A stretch of DNA of 64,000 nucleotides from Colius striatus. Its lineage: Eukaryota; Chordata; Aves; Coliiformes; Coliidae. Position numbers and translations under genes: made by a program. The notes under the pieces were generated by a model. The model saw only the letters and a program-made list of their open reading frames with translations. It was not told the origin of the DNA and made no database searches. Of this stretch, positions 47,415 through 60,141 are shown piece after piece. The stretch is from positions 3,968,001-4,032,000 of the forward strand of contig NC_084776.1 of assembly GCF_028858725.1 (NCBI RefSeq), in the 5' to 3' direction. Numbering within the stretch: position 1 is the stretch's first letter; the number at the start of each line of letters is the position of its first letter.

Positions 47415-50400
47415 GGACTTTTGTGGTATACATCTGACAAATGAGATAAAATTTACTTGACAGACAATGTCCCTGTAAATGTGATCTCTGCTTCAGTGGG
47501 GTTGTTCTGGGCTAAATGGGAATTGGCCTAGACTACTTCTGTGGCAGAGTAGTGATAAGGGATTATTGGAGATGTAGACTTCTGACAATTTAAAACATTG
47601 GCTAAATAAAGGCTGTAACTGATATGGATCACTAATACTGTGCTCTGTTTTGAAGGACTTGGAGACTTCTAGCTCTTAACAGGAGGAATTTTGTCTGATG
47701 CCAAGAGCTCTTATTTGATTTAAATGTAAAGAGTAGCAACAGTCCTCCTGTATTTCTTAGTTGGAAGGAAGATACTGGCTGTGTAGTAAATGAAGTGGAA
47801 TCTATAATTTCTGAGAGCAAATATGAATTTCAGATCACATTGGCTTGTGCAGGTATTTCTAAGCAGGGAAACATTTAACATGCTTCTAGCCTGGTTTGGG
47901 AACAGTGACTTAACAATGCATGAGGGTGGTCCTGTCTGTGTCAATGCAAGATCTTAGGTAGCTCTCAGTAACAGCACATATTTGTTTCATACTATCTTTT
48001 TAACATCTAAACTGCTACTCCTTGCTACTAAATGGAAGAGAGAGTATGAATCATATCTGTCCCCAGTCTGACACTTGGAAATGAGTGATGCAAAGTAACT
48101 AAAATGAACCACCACCAGTCCTAAAGAACAAATACTTTTATCCCCATTCTGGGTGATGGCAGTCTGCCAAAGCAGGAGGTATTTGTTGAAAGAGTGATGG
48201 CACAGAAGGAATGTTGGGGAAAGCAGAGATGTAAGCAGTTAGAAACATCTTTTCCTTTAAACAGTAATGGCAGTCTGTGTGAAGTCAAATTGTGGTGTTA
48301 CCAATAACCAGTTAGTGGCTTCCTGAAGAGCAGTCTGAGCTTGTTCTTCTGATGCAATACTTTCTGGGGAAAGTATTAAAATGCTTTTCAAAACTGTAAG
48401 AATTTTTCTTTACTTAGCAGGAAAGGAACTGCTGTTTTGTGGAAAATTGGGTTTTTTTGGTCTGTGTTTAGTAGCAACAAGCAGGGAAAATATTCTGACA
48501 AGTTTTGAACCTTGCTGCAGATTTTTATGAAAGCCTTTTAGTAATACAGCATACCCTTTTCCTCTTGTGTAGATGTTGCATTAAGTAATAACAGTATGAT
48601 TGGAATAGTTGACTGTTGCAATATGTGTGAATTTAGTTACCCAGTCTGTCCTGTTTCTCCACTTGAATGATCATGAATTGCTCTACTGAATATCCCTTAA
48701 TTAGTAAATGTGGCTAAATTGAACTGTTATATGGGTAGATAAAATGAGCATGATATATGCAACTTTGACCTGTTCCTTTAAATTCCCAGTTTGCTGCTTT
48801 GTGTGTTGGTTAGATCACTTTCGAAATCATTAATATGAAAAGAATTGCTTTGCTTTGTCTGTAGAGTTGATAGTATAATTGTCTAAACCCGGCACTTCAT
48901 TCACCATGTGTTTCTCAGTGCTGTGAAGTAGGTGGTTTGTGGGGCTCAAGTGTAGAAGGGCAAGAGGAGTGTTTGTCTGATGCAGGGAAAAGGAAGAGGG
49001 TTTGCCAGTTCTGGAGAGAACTGTTCATGTGTTGAGCAAAAGGACAGATTGCTTGGGTTCTTGGCTGTTTCTATAAACACTCCTGATTAGTCATTCCTGA
49101 TGTAGGTGAGAGCATGTGTTACTGTAGTGACATTTATAAAAGATGCCATGGCCTGATGTGACCAAGCTCTGACCAACACCTGGTCTCTCTCTGAGTGTCC
49201 CTGTTGATCAGCAGATGCATCAGAAGGCAGTGGAGACGTGTGGATGACTGGGTGAGGACACATCCCCAGCCCTGACACTCTGCTGCTCAGTAGAAAAATG
49301 CTGGGCAAGAAATACTTTCTATTCCCAGGTAGTATTTCTATTCTGTTTGCCTGGCTTGCTGTTGTAGCATTTTAGAAGGAATGGCTGTTCAATAAGCAGT
49401 AAGATCTTCTCTCAGTGCACTTAATACATGCAAGTATGCACCTGTTTCAGGTAATTAGCACTGCATTAGCACAACGTGGCAACTGGTGTTTAAACACGAG
49501 GTAATTAACTGTACAATGTGAACTTAGTGTGCTAAAGAGCTAACCAAACCCATGAATTTCTACCTGATTGAAAAGAACACTCTAGAAATATTGTTTGGGG
49601 GTGGGGTAGTAGTAGATATTTTTCTATCATGTTGCCAAATTATTGATACACAGTTAGTGCTGAATGGGCAGAAGAGAAAGGGTCAGATGTTTCAGGTTGA
49701 TACCAACAGCATCATGTGCAAGTGCAGCTCTTGTGTGAGTGGTTGTTTTAAGGGGTTTTCTTTCTTTATTTTTGTTGTGTTTTTTTTTTTCTTTCCTTAC
49801 TGTATAGTTCTTACTGTTGGAGTAAATAAGTACTTGACCCATAGATGTGGCAGGAGAGGTAGCAATCTGCAGAGTCCTCTGTAGGCTGGAGTTAAACTTC
49901 CATCACTGGAAGTCACTTCTTCATGGAATACTTCTGCTTTCATGTGTCAGACGGATTTTTGAGAGGACAGAGGAAACCAGTTCCATGATAAAAGCTGAAG
50001 CCAGAACCTGATCTTGAAGCAGAATTTTGTCCTTTAAGCAGTTTGTCAGAAAAATGATGAGATGTCAAATGAAAGTGTGACTAGGCTCTGAAAGCTTTTG
50101 TTCTTTGAACCCAAACTAACTCCTTGATGTGTACAGCAGAACTGGAGCTGAAAACTGAAACTGAAATTTCTGGAGGCTTTGCATGAAGCAGGATAGAGTT
50201 CTGCTACTGTTCCTGTTACAAGTAGCAAGGAATAAACTAGGCAACAATTTAAGAGCCATAAAATGGACAATTATAGTGAGTAGGAAGTTGCAGACAGATA
50301 CTTGCTTCTGTTCCAACTTCACTGAATAAGCTGGGTAGCAAAGAGCTGCTGTTTAAAAATGTTTAACCCATCTCATTTTACTGACAGGTTAAAAAATATT

Positions 50401-51320
50401 TACATAAACAGCTCAATTAGCAAGTATAAAGGGCTACAGCCTTTGGTAGGAAGATGATGACAAACAAGTGGTACTGACTTGCTGGATAATGCAATCTGAT
50501 CTCACAGCTGTCTGTGAAGTGCACATTTCTTCGCCGCCACAGAAGCGCTCTTCTGAGCCACTCTTTAACTGGCAGTAAAGGCCTCTCATTAATTCAACTT
50601 GAGGGTTTGACTACAACATTTTAACAGCTTCTAAAAAATAATTCAGTTACTGAAGGGTAAGCTTGCTGCCTTGACAATGAAGATAAAGTGTTGCCTCATG
50701 GTCGGAAAGGTAGAGCTAATCTTGTCATTCCTGATCCATCTTTGTGTATGGTCACCACTGCCTTGGTTTTGATGTGTGATATTTCCACTCCATGTAAATG
50801 TGTGCCAAGTTCACTTTTATGAGTCAATAAAATGCTTGAAAGAACATGTAGCTATAATTTATGTAAAAGGCAGGTATGTTAGTGCTTCTCTTGCATAAGC
50901 AGCCTGTGTGCACCGACCTGATCAGAGATGAGTATTTTCAGGAAGTGCTATTGCTGTGGCAGTGAGAAGAACACCGGCCTCTACTGATGTGTCCTTACAC
51001 ATTCTTACAGCAAAACTACTAGTAGTAATAAATTATTTGGGTACATATATTAACTGAGGTAGCTCTGAAGCACACTGTATTGCTGGAAGTCTGACTCATG
51101 TCTTTATACTCTCCTCTGTTGAAGTGTTTTAATCTATTTCATCGTGCAGTACTAGAGTTCCGATAAAATACATTTGTAAAGGGTGTCGAGTCCTGGAATT
51201 CAGGAGGATAACTTTAAAAATTAAATTCTGTCCAGTTATGCTTTGGTTTGCCTTCAATTCTTGGACTATTGTATATCTTGATCGTTTGTTCACAGATTGC
51301 AAAACCTGGAAAGACAGACT

Positions 51321-51390
51321 ACACAGAATCATAGCATCATTTAGGTTGGACAAGATCCTTAAGATTGAGTCCGACCATAAACCATGAACC
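51321..51390 (-). mobile_element. CR1 LINE fragment (3' end, minus orientation)
   Basis: ACAGAATCATAGCATCATTT followed by AGGTTGGACAAGATCCTTAA and GAGTCCGACC is the reverse complement of a diverged CR1 3' terminus. It has no coding capacity and lies about 750 bp upstream of the first TEX2 coding exon. Confidence 0.8.
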
Positions 51391-52136
51391 CACATGATAA
51401 AACACAATGTAGATCTCTTTAATTATTCTATATAGAAGGAATTGAGAGGAGTGAAAATTTTCAATGTGCTGAGGTGGGGAGAGGCTTCTGGAACTCAGAA
51501 GTGGATCTAAAATAGGAAAGTGGCACATCAGAGATGAACTGTAATGTCAGAGAATTTGAAGGTAACTTTAACAGCACAGCACTTCTTCATATCGTCATTT
51601 AGTACTATGTGGAAATACGACTACTAGCAAACAGTAACCTAGATCTGTAATTTTGAGCGTGTGTCTTCTGCTTATTGTGGGTTTTTTATGCAGTGGTTTG
51701 AGTGTTTTTCTCTGCAAAAAGATGCATTAGATTCTTCCTTCAGGATGATCTGAGAGGGTCTGGTAATGCTCTCCATTCCTGTACATGACTGCTAGATGTC
51801 CTGAGCATGTTTTTCTCCTTGTCTTTCTTTGAATCTTTTGTTGCATTCAAGGATACTATAAATGAGGTGGTTAAGCAGATATGAAGGGGATACTAAGTAA
51901 AATACAGATGGGTTTTTTTTGCAGTTAAATAAACCTACAGTCAATTTAATTAGTAACAGTCCATAGTTTGACAGTGCAGCTTCAAATACAGCAAAATGAA
52001 GGGTCCAAAGTGTTTAAATTTTCAGCTAGTCTGTTGCACATAACTTGTCTCTTGTGTTTAGCTTCATGCTTGAAATTAAGGATTTTTGAAGAGGAGGAAA
52101 AATTGCATTTAATGTAATACTACATTTTCTTCACAG

Positions 52137-53791
52137 ACTCTGATACATCTCTGAGACCTGCAATGACAAGTCAGAACAGTAGCCATGCAGAGAAAACTGG
52201 TGAGATGTCCTCAAAGCAGTCAGCACCAAAAGTGCAGGTCCAACGATCCGTCTCCCGAGAAACCATCACTATTCATTTCTCTGCATGTGGGAAGGAGGAA
52301 GAAGAGGAGGAAGAGGAGTTTAAGGAATTTCTTGATGAGGAACTAGATGACCAAAGCATTGTAACAGCACTTGAAGCCAAGGAAGACCTCTGCTTTGAGC
52401 ATACCGGCCATGATTTTTCTGGTCCAGCTACCTCGCTTAACATGGCCAACTCTGCATCACCACTGTCCTCATCACCTGCAGTTCTGCCAGCTGCAGAGAC
52501 TGTAAAGCTGTTGGATTCTTCTTCCACATCCCAAGTGTTCAGTGCAGTGCCACAAGTCCCGTCTCCATTGTCACACACGTGTCATACAAGTAGCTTATCA
52601 GGTGCACCACCACCTGTTGAACAGAAATCCAGCTTGTCATCTTCTCCATCCTCATCTCCTTCCAGATCAGTTGTCAGCTCTAGTGGATCATCCACAGTTT
52701 CTAGTTCAAAGCCTTTCAAGGGTTTGGTCAAGTCTCTTTCAACAGATGTGGAACCAAAAGAACCCACCCCACCAATGCGACATAGGCAGTTAATGAAAAC
52801 CTTAGTGAAATCCCTGTCTACAGACACTTCTAAACAAGAACCTGAAGCTGTGTCTTACAAGCCACCTGACTCAAAACTGAACTTGCATCTGTTCAAACAG
52901 TTCACTCAACCTCGAGCTACAGGTGGTGATTCTAAAACTGCCCCCTCCTCTCCATTAACATCTCCCTCTGACACTCGTTCCTTTTTTAAAGTACCCGAAA
53001 TGGAGGCTAAAATTGAAGATACTAAAAGACGCCTTTCTGAGGTAATCTATGAGCCTTTTCAGCTGCTGAGTAAAATAATGGGTGATGAAAGTAGTAGCTA
53101 CAGGCCCAAAGCCTTATCTTCAAGTGCTTCAGAACTCTCAAACCTTTCCAGTTTGAATGGCCATTTGGAAAGCAATAACAACTACAGCATTAAGGAAGAA
53201 GAATGTGATTCTGAAGGGGACTTCCGTGGAAGTGACTCTAACCTAAGTAAGAGTTATCAGTCCAAAGTGGCTGAGGAACATGCAAAAGAGACAGAGACCA
53301 AAAGCTCTCAGTCTGCAAGCACAAAGGACGTGAGTTCTAAAACTTCACTCGTACTTGAAAAATGTTCACTGTCTGCACTAGCAAGCAGAGAGGATGAGGA
53401 GTTTTGTGAACTGTATTCCGAAGACTTTTCCTTCCTAGAGGATGAAAGCAAAACTGATAAACCTACTGAACCTTTGCTCGATCCAGAGCTGACTGAGGAA
53501 AATGGTACTATACTCAGTAGTGAAGATGAAAATAATCCATATGTGCAACAGCCTAAAATACCAGTGAAAACTTTGTACTTCTTAACACTGTTAGTCTATG
53601 CTTACTTTATTATCCCTCTCCCTGGCTACTTAAGTGGACTCTTATTTGGAATGGCCCTTGGGTTTATGATAGCTGTCTGTGTGATTTGGCTTCTTATTCC
53701 ACGTACTCATGAATATCTCAAATTGCATAAGAGTATGAAAAAGCGATGGACTACAGGAACTCTAGACATCAAAGAACCTGAAATACTGAAG
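52137..53791 (+). CDS. TEX2: TEX2 exon 2: start codon, residues 1-543
   Basis: The exon begins after TTCTTCACAG; 26 nt of leader precede the ATG at 52163 (G at -3). The ATG is chosen because the following MTSQNSSHAEKTG... aligns with the human N-terminus and no upstream in-frame ATG exists in the exon. Features in order: basic RSVSRETITIHF (28-39); eight-Glu run (45-52); long Ser/Pro-rich disordered region (about 90-185) with a duplicated LVKSLSTD (188-195, 214-221); highly conserved helix-forming stretch FFKVPEMEAKIEDTKRRLSE (274-293) and YEPFQLLSKI; acidic EFCELYSEDF (413-422); two hydrophobic segments separated by a short Pro/Gly turn (471-487 and 490-512), the ER hairpin anchor; then a basic cytosolic stretch. 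It ends at a codon boundary, ILK|GTGAGG. Read-through would add 19 residues to a stop at 53849. Confidence 0.97.
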
Positions 53792-56700
53792 GTGAGGTCG
53801 TGGTGCTCTCTGTGTGTATCTGCTTTGTTTTGGATAGAAGTAGTAAACTAGGTTTTTTTCTGAATGTGTAAATGAGCTGAATTATCTGTCTTGGTAAATA
53901 GAGTGTTGTGTTAGGGTCAGGAAACTTTGGTGGAGACATAAATGGTTTAATATCCAAGAATATGTAGGACTTAAGTGTCTTTATGGATTAGAAAACCAGA
54001 ATTGCTTCAAAAGTAAAAGGGCACATGCTTTTGCTGGTGGGTTTTCCTTAAACTGGTAAAGAACTTGATGTTTGTTTTTGGCCGGTGTTAAGCTGGCTCT
54101 TTGAGATGTTAGCTGTTGTTCAGGAACCTTTGAACTGTATTTTAGTGCTGTTATTCTAGAGTTACATTTTATGAGAATGACTGCAGGCAAGAAACAAACT
54201 GTGTGGAGAAATCTGTGTGAATGTATATTAATGTTTTGTATGACCTGATAAATATTTCTTGTGCTCATTAACACACAAAGTAATTGTCCTTCATATATAA
54301 AGTCCTATAAAAGGGCTTTTTAATGCTTCAGAAGTTTAAAAACCAACTCAGTGTCCATATTGTGGTGGGACGTAATGTAATATGATTTAGCAGATTGCAC
54401 CTTGTTATTCCTGCCTCATACAACCATTTTCTATTTGCATCTGTCAAAATGAACACAGGACAGTGTAGATTCTCTGAAAAATAAGAGAAATGCTTCATCT
54501 GTAATAAAAAGGTGACTGTAGGAGAAGCAAACTTGATGCTCTTGCATAAAGGTGTTCACTTCAGAACTTGTTGGTCTCGTATTCTGGCCTGGCCTGCTTT
54601 CGTGCCGTTATGACAAATGCTATGAGTAACATCCCTTTATGGGGTTCTACGAGTTTGGGATTCTGCCAAGCTGCTGTCAAGCTATTTTTATACATGTGCA
54701 TTCTGCCCCATGTAAATATTGTCTGAGAAGCTTGCATTTCCCTGGTTACAGCTAGTCGAAATTTCCCCTCAGGAATTGCCAAAATACCTAACATTAGTAT
54801 TGTCTCCCCCAAAATTGTTCCTTTGCAATGTGAAAGAATGACACATTGTTGGGCTGGCTAGTGTCTTCTGTGGATTTCTGTACTTACTTCACTCACATGT
54901 CTCTGATATTGGAGGAAGAACACCCACCCTGCTCTGAAAAGGCAGACGAACCCCCTGCATCTTCAGTGTGGTTTTGTATCTTATTGCCTTAGTCTTCCAC
55001 TCTCCAGCTTCCTTTTCCTTTTTTTATCTGCCCACAGAGGTTTTTTATTTCTTTAATGCATTAGTCTTTTCTAACTTCCTTTCTGGTTTTCTCAAGTGTG
55101 CTTACCTTCGTGTTGTGCTGGCTGCTACAAAAGGTTTTAAGTAACAGCTAAAATGGAGATGATGGATTTACCCTCTCCATTAGAAAGAACTTTTATGAGA
55201 AGACAGTGTTGGCAGTGCCTGCTAGAGAGATTAAGCCTTTTGAGTCACAGCTGTACAGAAAGAGGGGTCTTTTTTACAAGTATGCTATTCCTGAACATCA
55301 TGCAAGGATTTCATGTTGGATAGTGGCCTCTGGCAGGTGAATGTGTTTTCCAGTTCAGGTGATGGTTACTTTGACCTCTTTCATGTCTTCAGGTTTTCTG
55401 TCATTAAAAGCTTAAAGAACTGCATTAGATTCTTCTTGATAGTATTTTTCTTGATAAATAAAAGTATTAGAAAATAGTAACAAGAAGGATACTAAAACAG
55501 GATCATTTGAGTGATCAACAGTCTTTCAAGAATGCTGGTGAAGAATTTTGGTGCTGGAGCATTTGATTGTATCATGTAATGATAATGGATATGAATCAAT
55601 CTGTTAAGTTCGCTAAAACTCTGGAGGCAGTTTTAATTCAGATTTGTCCCAGAGTCATGAAAGAGGAAAAGGCAACCAGACTGGGCCTTTTAAAGGCATT
55701 TTAGGCAGTGCCTGTGTTCCACAGAGCCCTGCATTCCCCTGAGGGCTGGGGTAGGCCATGGCTGTGACAGAGGTGACCTCCCACATTCTGACAGCTAAGT
55801 CAGTCCCTGCTGGCTGACAAACAGGTATGGAGCTTTGGATAATATCTGTGACCTTTGCTAAGAAAGCCATGCAGCCCTATATTCTAACCAGATGCTTTTT
55901 CAGATTAGCTGCCAGTCTGATGGTAAGGCACTTACTTTCTCCTGATTTCAGCTGTGAAATCAGAGCCACTGCTGACCTTTCTGAATGGAGATCACAGTGT
56001 AAATGGCAAGCAGCTGCAGAGTAGCATATGACTATGGTCATTGTCCTCCCTGAATTACTAAATTTCTTATTTTAACAACTTTGCTGGTACAAAACAAGAC
56101 CCATCATACAGTCACTCGTCTCCTGCACAAAGAAATCCATTGTTGTTTCCATAGTTTGGGAAAAATTAATCTGTTGCTAGCACGTTATGGCAGCATAACT
56201 TCTCTGTTGACTTGCATTGCAAAATGGTTTTTGCAGGCTGTGAATCTTCTGTTCCAATTTGGTTTTGCAACGAGAAGTATGGAGATATTTCTGCTACATT
56301 TGTTCTTTAACTGCAGGAACTTTGGAATGAATTCTGGGATTTACAGAAAGCTCCAGCCAGTTCCATCTTGATCAGAATGTTAAGGAAATTTCGAGTTTAC
56401 TCTGACTTTCCTTCTTGGCCACCACACATAACTGTCAGTTTCAAACCCTCCTGAAAATATCACAGCTTATTATAGTTATAAAAAGGGCTTATGTGGCTAA
56501 GCTTCATATATAGATCCCATTTCCAAGTATCCCTTTCTCTTTGTGCCAGTTTGTGTGGTCTTCAGCTGAACTGTCTTGCAGAAGAAGGCGATAAACTTTT
56601 GAGGCAGGAAATGTTTGTCTGTATGTTTGCCCAGCTGCAGACTCCAGACTTTGGTGTCTGAGCTAGAAATAACTTGGAGATCTGATCCAGGGGGCAGATG

Positions 56701-58299
56701 GGAGCCTCTCCAGAGATCTGTGGGCCATATGGATATTCTGGTTCTGGGCAACTCATGTGATGTCCTTGTGCTTCAAGAAGTCTAGCTGGATTTCCTGGCT
56801 GAAAATTAGCTGCTATCTGCTCAAAGATGTCTTGGCTTAACAATTTCAAGGGAGGAAATGGGATGTGCTCAAGCAAACATGAACCCTGCAGTGCAGAACC
56901 TTGATGGTTTATAGAAAACCCTTCCTCAGGCATTGTATTTCCTATATGGTAGATGTAAATAAGCAGTGTAAGCAAAAAACCCAAGCACAAAGCTGCTTAA
57001 TTGAGCATGTGTTGGTGTAGGTATTTCTGGTAATAAAAGAGGTACTCTGCTTTGGAGCTGAGCAAAGATGAATGACTTACTCTTTCCTGAACATAAAAGA
57101 AATGGAAAATTCTCTGGGTTTTTTAGGGTTTATAGTGAAAATGGAGTAAGCAAAACATAGGTAACACTGTCACTATGGCACCTGAGAAAGTGCATGCTGT
57201 CTACATTGAGAAACTATATGGCCCTGAAGTTAATCATAGAATAATTGAATGAATGAATTGTGGTGTCATAGATGGCATAAAATGAATGAGCATAAAAAGA
57301 AATGTTACATTTTCATTTGTGGGTGGAAACTTCTTTAATAAGTTAAAACATTGCTGTAATCTCTGTAGTGCTTTGCAGAGTACTAGGGATGCTTGTTCAT
57401 CAGTACTAGGGGTGCTTGCTATACTTGCCTGGGTATTTATAAAGGTGCCATCTTCCTTTGTGCTCTGGAATATGTCAGTTTAAGTCGATCTCCTTTGCTT
57501 TCTTGTTGACATGAATGAATATTGAGTATGCTGAGTTAAGGTTTTAGTGTGCAGATAGAAGTAATTATCCAAGTATGTTGTAGGGCAGGTTAACAGAAGG
57601 AAAACTTGTCCTCCCTGAATGAGTATTCTGACTTTTCTGCCCTGTTTATCATCTAAGGATTTCTACAATCCAATGTTAGGAAAGTAACATCACCCCCACA
57701 GTTAGAGTGAACACTTGCAGGGTTGGTTGGTTTGTTTTCTGTTTCTTTCACTGCACAGAAATGAATGAAATTTAATCCACATGTATGACCCCTGTGTTGT
57801 AACTGGCCAGTTACACAGCATGCTAAATGATGTTAAATGGTGATGTGTTAAAACAAACTCTGTTGTGATCTTCCACTCAGTCCTTAATTGTTGGTGATTA
57901 AAATGTCAGTACTGTCTGTGAGCAGACAGACTGTTTGCTCTGCCTTGACTGTTGGTAATTAAAGCATCTCTGCTTTCTGCAAGCAAACAGACTGCTCTGC
58001 AGCATGCCCTTACTTAGGTTTCCCAGCAAGCCTGGGTCTACAGACCTCACAGCGTTTCATGAAGATGAGGTGACAGCACACTGTGCTACATAGACAAAAC
58101 GACTTCATAAGAAAAACAAACGGTGTGCTTGGGAAGTTCGGTGCTACCTCATTCAGGATGTTCACTGCTTTGTTGTATTTGTGTAGCAAGTGAAATAACT
58201 TTGGCAAAAGCTTGGATAATTGTTTAAAACTTTAATGTACATGCTGTACTTGGTTTTCCAGCAGCTTAAAAGCCTCTTAAAAAGTCTCTTCTTCTCTAG
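53792..58299 (+). other. TEX2 intron 2 (4.5 kb)
   Basis: GTGAGG to CTTCTTCTCTAG. It contains small duplications (57379-57418; 57890-57994). A 142-codon minus-strand open frame at 56562-56990 has no recognisable similarity. No exon seen. Confidence 0.9.
57890..57994 (+). repeat. Diverged two-copy tandem duplication (61-bp period)
   Basis: Two 44-nt segments (57890-57933 and 57951-57994) share the frame GTTGGTxATTAAA, then CTGxxxGCAxACAGACTG-like ends at equal spacing. The divergence indicates an old local duplication. Confidence 0.6.
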
Positions 58300-58500
58300 G
58301 GATGGATGAATGAAATTTACAATTATGATCCAGAAACATACCACGCTACCCTGACTCACTCTGTCTATGTGCGGCTGGAAGGAAGCACCTTACGGCTTTC
58401 CAAACCCAATAAAAATATTTCTAGAAGGGCTGTGTACAATGAGCCAAAGCCTGAAGTCACATATGTCAGCCAGAAGATTTATGAACTTACAGAGAGCAAG
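58300..58500 (+). CDS. TEX2: TEX2 exon 3: residues 544-610, start of the PH-like domain
   Basis: A 201-nt exon in phase 0 at both ends, between CTTCTCTAG and AAG|GTGAGT. It begins GWMNEIYNYDPETYHATLTH and continues SVYVRLEGSTLRLSKPNKNI, then PEVTYVSQKIYEL. Conservation with human TEX2 is very high; V565-L571 form the first strands of the PH-like domain (xVxVRLEGxxLRL), which in TEX2 follows directly after the membrane hairpin and faces the cytosol. Such a domain may help target the protein to an apposed membrane, but I see no canonical basic phosphoinositide pocket that would fix the ligand. Confidence 0.97.
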
Positions 58501-60141
58501 GTGAGTTGCCTTACTGACATCTGATTTTAACAAACACTACTTTGAAACGGGTTTTTTTGGAAATTTGGGATTTTTTTCCTTCAGTCCTCTAGTTGCATGT
58601 TCTGTCACTATGTAAACAAACTGTTGTGACTAACTTGCAAAAGAATGTGCTGGGAAGGAAGATTGAGGCAAGATTTAGAAAACATTACAGGGAAAAGTCT
58701 GATTTTTTTTCCTCTGTCAGTTCAAAGCAGAAGTTAACACACAGGTCAGAGTTGTTCCCCATGCATTAGATCACTGTGACTGTTCAGAAGCTTACACCAA
58801 AATGCAGATTCTTTAGTAATTTATCTCTGTCCCAAGGCAGTTCAGACAACTTGTGCATTTCAATTGAAGGGGTAACATGTTGTATACAGATATAAAAGAC
58901 AAAAGTGAGAGGTAGCTGGAATAGACACACCTGCTGTTGGTACCCGCTGTCTGGGGAAGGACATAGGGATTTTTGCAGCTGGGAGAGTGCATGAAGAATA
59001 GTGCTGGGACAATTTTCCTACATGATGTTTGCTTCCTTGAAATCTGTGAAGAGTTGCCATGTGAAGTTGATTCCATTGGCATTGTATTAAGTAATGCATC
59101 AATACTCCATTATTAAAAGAATGGATTTTCTTAATATGCTGCATCAGTAGAGGGCCTTGTCATTCCAGATGTAGGAAGAAACTGCTTTTGTTGTCTGTAG
59201 GAGTTAGAGAGGGACGGAGGTGACAGTGAGGAGGTCCTTAAGACTGTGTGATTCTGTGAAAACCTTGTTTCCCTGAGTCAGTATAGGAAAGGAGCTGCTG
59301 TCAGCTCTGCTTTCTGTTAAAGGAAGGCAGTGAAAAAGATAAAGCAAAAACTTAGATTCCTGACTATTGTAGATTTGTTTTCCCATAATGAAGACAAGCA
59401 AAGCTGTTGAATGCCACAAGAGCACCTGACTGACACTCACTCCCAAGGTATTTTAGAAAAAATTCCAATACTTCCCCCCAAACACAGCCTCAATTGCTTG
59501 CAAAAGAGCCAAGTACTCTGAAGTGTAATGATCAAAGGATGGCTGTTCTCCAAGGTGTTTACCCATGGTTTTTGGAGAACACTGGGTAAGTTCAGTCCCT
59601 AGGTAAGAATTTTCAACTCTTGTCACTTTTCTTATCACTTCATTGTCTCAGTTCTCTCTGAATGTACTGAATTCAGAGTAAAACTGTCTGCAAATCACTT
59701 TTATTGCTTGATTCTTACATACTTGGTATGACTGTTGCCAACTTCAACCACTAAAGTTTAATGAAATGGGCCTGAAAAGGTGAGTTCAAAACTCATTTTG
59801 GATTCTCATTATCTACCCTGTGGTCACAGAGCCAAGATTCTTGTATTTTTCCTTTCTTCTGTATATCTATAAAAATAAGATCTTCTAAATGAAAACTGAG
59901 TTTCTAATCCACATGTTTGTAGAAGTCTAAGCTACTTAAATGGTCTTTAATTCCGAGGTTATGGCTCACCAAAGACCTACTGATAAGCAGTGGCTTGGAC
60001 CTCCACCAGCTGTAAGTTAAGAGCCAGTTAAACCCATCAGTAGGATCTGTATCTCTTGCATTCCTGTGTTCTTTATATCAGTATATGAACACAGAAGATA
60101 CAACCATAAAAGTTAATTTAACCCTTTCATTTATCCTTCAG
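58501..60141 (+). other. TEX2 intron 3 (1.6 kb)
   Basis: GTGAGT to TTATCCTTCAG. Only short unrecognised open frames. Confidence 0.93.

Larger units (their letters stand above)
32241..52136 (+). other. TEX2 intron 1 (19.9 kb)
   Basis: Runs from GTAAGC at 32241 to acceptor TTTTCTTCACAG ending at 52136. It contains two CR1 LINE 3'-end fragments in opposite orientation (45441-45507 and 51321-51390), short simple repeats, a 21-bp palindrome at 46311 and a run of minus-strand open frames at 35174-36628. No conserved protein-coding exon is recognised, though additional small 5' UTR exons cannot be excluded. Confidence 0.8.

Noticed and set aside
52273..52827. Open frames antisense to or out of frame with TEX2 exon 2
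   Set aside because: Shadows of the conserved coding frame; Ser/Glu-rich codons leave the other frames open.
56562..56990. 142-codon minus-strand open frame in TEX2 intron 2
   Set aside because: No recognisable domain, no partner exons, AT-rich intronic context; length is within chance for 64 kb.
59171..59260. Possible diverged CR1 tail ending in GTGTGATTCTGTG
   Set aside because: Only the last 25 bases look similar; upstream sequence does not match the expected GGTTGGACTAGATGATC core.
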